Shown here piece by piece: positions 62,336 to 64,000 of a stretch of DNA of 64,000 bases. Source of the stretch: Phenylobacterium montanum. Its GTDB lineage: Bacteria; Pseudomonadota; Alphaproteobacteria; Caulobacterales; Caulobacteraceae. Location of the stretch: NCBI RefSeq assembly GCF_018135625.1, contig NZ_CP073079.1:32015-96014 (forward strand), in the 5' to 3' direction. The notes below the pieces were generated by a model. It was not told the DNA's origin, searched no databases, and was given only the letters and a program-made list of their open reading frames with translations. Each line of letters begins with the position of its first letter. Position 1 is the stretch's first letter. The position numbers and the translations under genes are program-made.

Positions 62336-63136
62336 ATGATGTCGCCCTCGGAATTCTCTGATCACCTGAGCGCGCTGCGGCTCGCTCCGGCGGACGCCGC
62401 CCAGCTGTTGGGCGTGTCCGAACGCAGTGTGCGCCGGTGGGCTGATGGCGAGGCGGTGCCGGGACCGGTCGAGGCGGCTCTGAGGGCGTGGCGCGCCCTC
62501 GATGGCCGCCATCTGCCCTGGAAGCCGGACTCGATCTCCATCCTTCAGGATGACCAGGACCAGATGCAACGCATGGAACAGTACGATCAGACGCTGGAGG
62601 CCGTCCTGTCTGAGGTGGAAGCGCGCGGCGGCCCTCAGAACCCTTGGACGGTCGACATCGCCGGGCAGAAGGCCACATTCGGGCCCTCCGAAGTCGGCTT
62701 CTACATCCTGCGCAACGGCGGGTTTTCGCCCAACACCTACCGGCGTCTGGATCGAACGCCGCGTGAAGACGACAAGCCCGACATCCAGGACGCCGTCTAT
62801 TGCATCGCCCAGGCGTTCTCGGCGGCGCGCCAGGCCAACGCAGCCCTGCTCGCGGTGGCCGAGCATATCCGGCAGAACGGCAAAAGCTGGGTTCGAACGG
62901 GCCCCGCCATGCCAACGCCCGTTGAGGCGGCGCGCCGAGAACAGCAGATTGCGATGGTGGCGGACCGCCTCGGCGAGCTGGCGATTTCGGCCCTAGGCGG
63001 TGAAGCGCGCTATGCGCAATTCGAATCCATGCTCGACGAATTGCACCGCCTCGGCTTCTTCCCGGATATCGCGCTTGTATCGGCTGTCGCGCGCAGCATG
63101 GTGGGCATCCCTCGCGCCGGCGCGCGCCGGCAATAA
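62336..63136 (+). CDS. HTH protein inserted between imuB and dnaE2
   Basis: 266 residues. An N-terminal HTH ([30 protein letters not shown], residues about 14-43) resembles transposon-excision or Cro-like DNA binders. A long helical, Gln/Asp-rich body and HIRQNGKSW segment follow. No known enzyme motif. The start is an ATG at 62336 or 62339, lying directly on an inverted repeat. Its strand opposes the two mutasome genes. It could regulate dnaE2 from the shared 66-bp promoter. Confidence 0.6.
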   Translation: MMSPSEFSDHLSALRLAPADAAQLLGVSERSVRRWADGEAVPGPVEAALRAWRALDGRHLPWKPDSISILQDDQDQMQRMEQYDQTLEAVLSEVEARGGPQNPWTVDIAGQKATFGPSEVGFYILRNGGFSPNTYRRLDRTPREDDKPDIQDAVYCIAQAFSAARQANAALLAVAEHIRQNGKSWVRTGPAMPTPVEAARREQQIAMVADRLGELAISALGGEARYAQFESMLDELHRLGFFPDIALVSAVARSMVGIPRAGARRQ

Positions 63137-63160
63137 GCCGGCGGGATTGGGCCAGGCGCG

Positions 63161-64000
63161 TCACCCGAAAAGCCCGTGCAGGAACCAGGTCAGATCGCCT
63201 GTGGCGGCCTGCTCGCCGTCGCCGCGGCGGAACACCCAGAACCGCTCGCCGGCGTCGTCCTCGAGCTGGAAATAATCGCGCACGGCGTCGACCTCGCCGT
63301 CTCGCCGCCACCACTCGCCGAAAATCCGCTCGGGGCCGTCGGCGCGCTTCACTCGCCGGCGCACGCCCCGCCAGGTGAAAGCCGTGGGGGGCTGGTCGGG
63401 CAGGAGGGCCAGGGTTTCGATCCGCTCCGGATGGGGCAGAAGCCGCGCCGGCCGCGGCCAGTGCGCGGGCCAGGCGTCGCCGGTCGGCGGCGCGGTCGGC
63501 ACGATCTGGCGCACGGAGCGTTCGGGCACATCGCTCTGGGCCGGCGCGGTCCGGTAAAGCCGTCCGGGGCCCAGGCGATTAGCGAGGGTGTCGACGAGGT
63601 CGGCGACATCCGGTGTCGGGGCTTGCGTCAGGTCCGTGGCGACCGCCTTCCAGGTCAGGGGCTCGGCCGTGGGGGCCGCCAGCGCCATGGTCTCGACGCC
63701 GAAGCCGGGATCGACGGTCTCCAGCTTGTCGCAGAGCAGGCGGGTCAGGCGCTTGATGTCCCGGACCGGCTTGGCGAGGCCGACGCGGACCGCCTCGATG
63801 CGGTTGTCGACCCGATGGAACCGCAGATCCAGCGTCCGGGCGCCGAGGCCTTTCGCCTCAAGCGCTTCACACAGGGCCCCGACCAGCTTGAGGGTATAGC
63901 GGGCCAAGGTCTCGGGGGCGCCGATCGGTTCGGCGAACACCTGCCGAACCTGGATCAGCTCGGGCGCCTCGACCGGATCGATCGGTTCGGCGGCGCGGCC
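63161..64000 (-). CDS. imuB: ImuB (Y-family polymerase-like), 3' part, cut by the window end
   Basis: The open frame continues to the window edge (279 residues visible). It has the C-terminal part of ImuB: EPIGAPETLARYTLKLVGALCEALEAKG, LDLRFHRVDNRIEAVRVG, LTRLLCDKLETVDPGFGVE, FGEWWRRDGEVDAVRDYFQLED and ERFWVFRRGDG. ImuB is a catalytically inactive relative of Y-family polymerases that links DnaE2 to the sliding clamp. The start and any imuA lie outside. Confidence 0.88.
   Translation of the reverse strand, partial: GRAAEPIDPVEAPELIQVRQVFAEPIGAPETLARYTLKLVGALCEALEAKGLGARTLDLRFHRVDNRIEAVRVGLAKPVRDIKRLTRLLCDKLETVDPGFGVETMALAAPTAEPLTWKAVATDLTQAPTPDVADLVDTLANRLGPGRLYRTAPAQSDVPERSVRQIVPTAPPTGDAWPAHWPRPARLLPHPERIETLALLPDQPPTAFTWRGVRRRVKRADGPERIFGEWWRRDGEVDAVRDYFQLEDDAGERFWVFRRGDGEQAATGDLTWFLHGLFG

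Overview
The window is roughly 68% GC and looks like part of a conjugative plasmid (or a plasmid-derived integrative element) of an alphaproteobacterium, most likely in the Caulobacterales. The evidence is a GcrA-type regulator, a Trb-type type IV secretion system with EexN and DUF2274 genes, an ImuB/DnaE2 mutasome, a Rep_3 initiator with iterons, and ParA/ParB. I found no rRNA, tRNA, CRISPR array, transposase or integrase.

Layout. 1-16.3 kb is a metal-resistance island. It starts with a broken MFS gene. A minus-strand block then encodes a CusRS-like two-component system and an outer-membrane factor/adaptor/RND pump. A plus-strand block encodes two small secreted metal-binding-type proteins and a Cu/Ag-type CusCBA-CusF system. 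Two copies of ATGAC-N6-GTCAT lie upstream of the regulator genes and of the first pump.

16.5-27.0 kb holds an orphan LuxR-type regulator, a 20-bp palindrome and the mating-pair-formation operon (trbC, D, E, J, eexN, L, F, G, I, DUF2274). 27.0-29.1 kb is a replication module: duplicated hairpin repeats and a RepC-like initiator ending in a DnaA-N-like domain.

29.2-46.0 kb is accessory and establishment-type DNA: a HEPN-like gene pair, a toprim protein, a secreted nuclease, a ParB-like protein, a methyltransferase/strawberry-notch helicase, two SSBs in inverted orientation, DUF7007, RadC, two tandem paralogues, GcrA, a DUF2493/SLOG protein and small unknowns. A leader with a covarying hairpin recurs upstream of both ssb genes and of one small unknown gene.

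46.0-50.2 kb is the replication and partition core: iterons, Rep_3, ParA, ParB and three copies of an 18-bp palindrome. AbiEi/AbiEii (toxin-antitoxin), TraF protease, a SleB-like hydrolase, a relaxosome-type accessory protein, an oriT-like gap, a MobA/MobL relaxase, TraG and TrbB follow. The right end carries dnaE2, a helix-turn-helix gene on the opposite strand, and the 3' part of imuB.

Most notable pattern: GANTC, the recognition site of the Caulobacterales methylase CcrM, is clustered in several control regions. These are the T4SS promoter region, the replication leader, the divergent promoter near 30.46 kb, the AT-rich operator beside gcrA, and the iteron origin. Together with an element-borne GcrA, this suggests that replication and transfer may be tied to the host cell cycle. 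That link is an inference from motif positions only.
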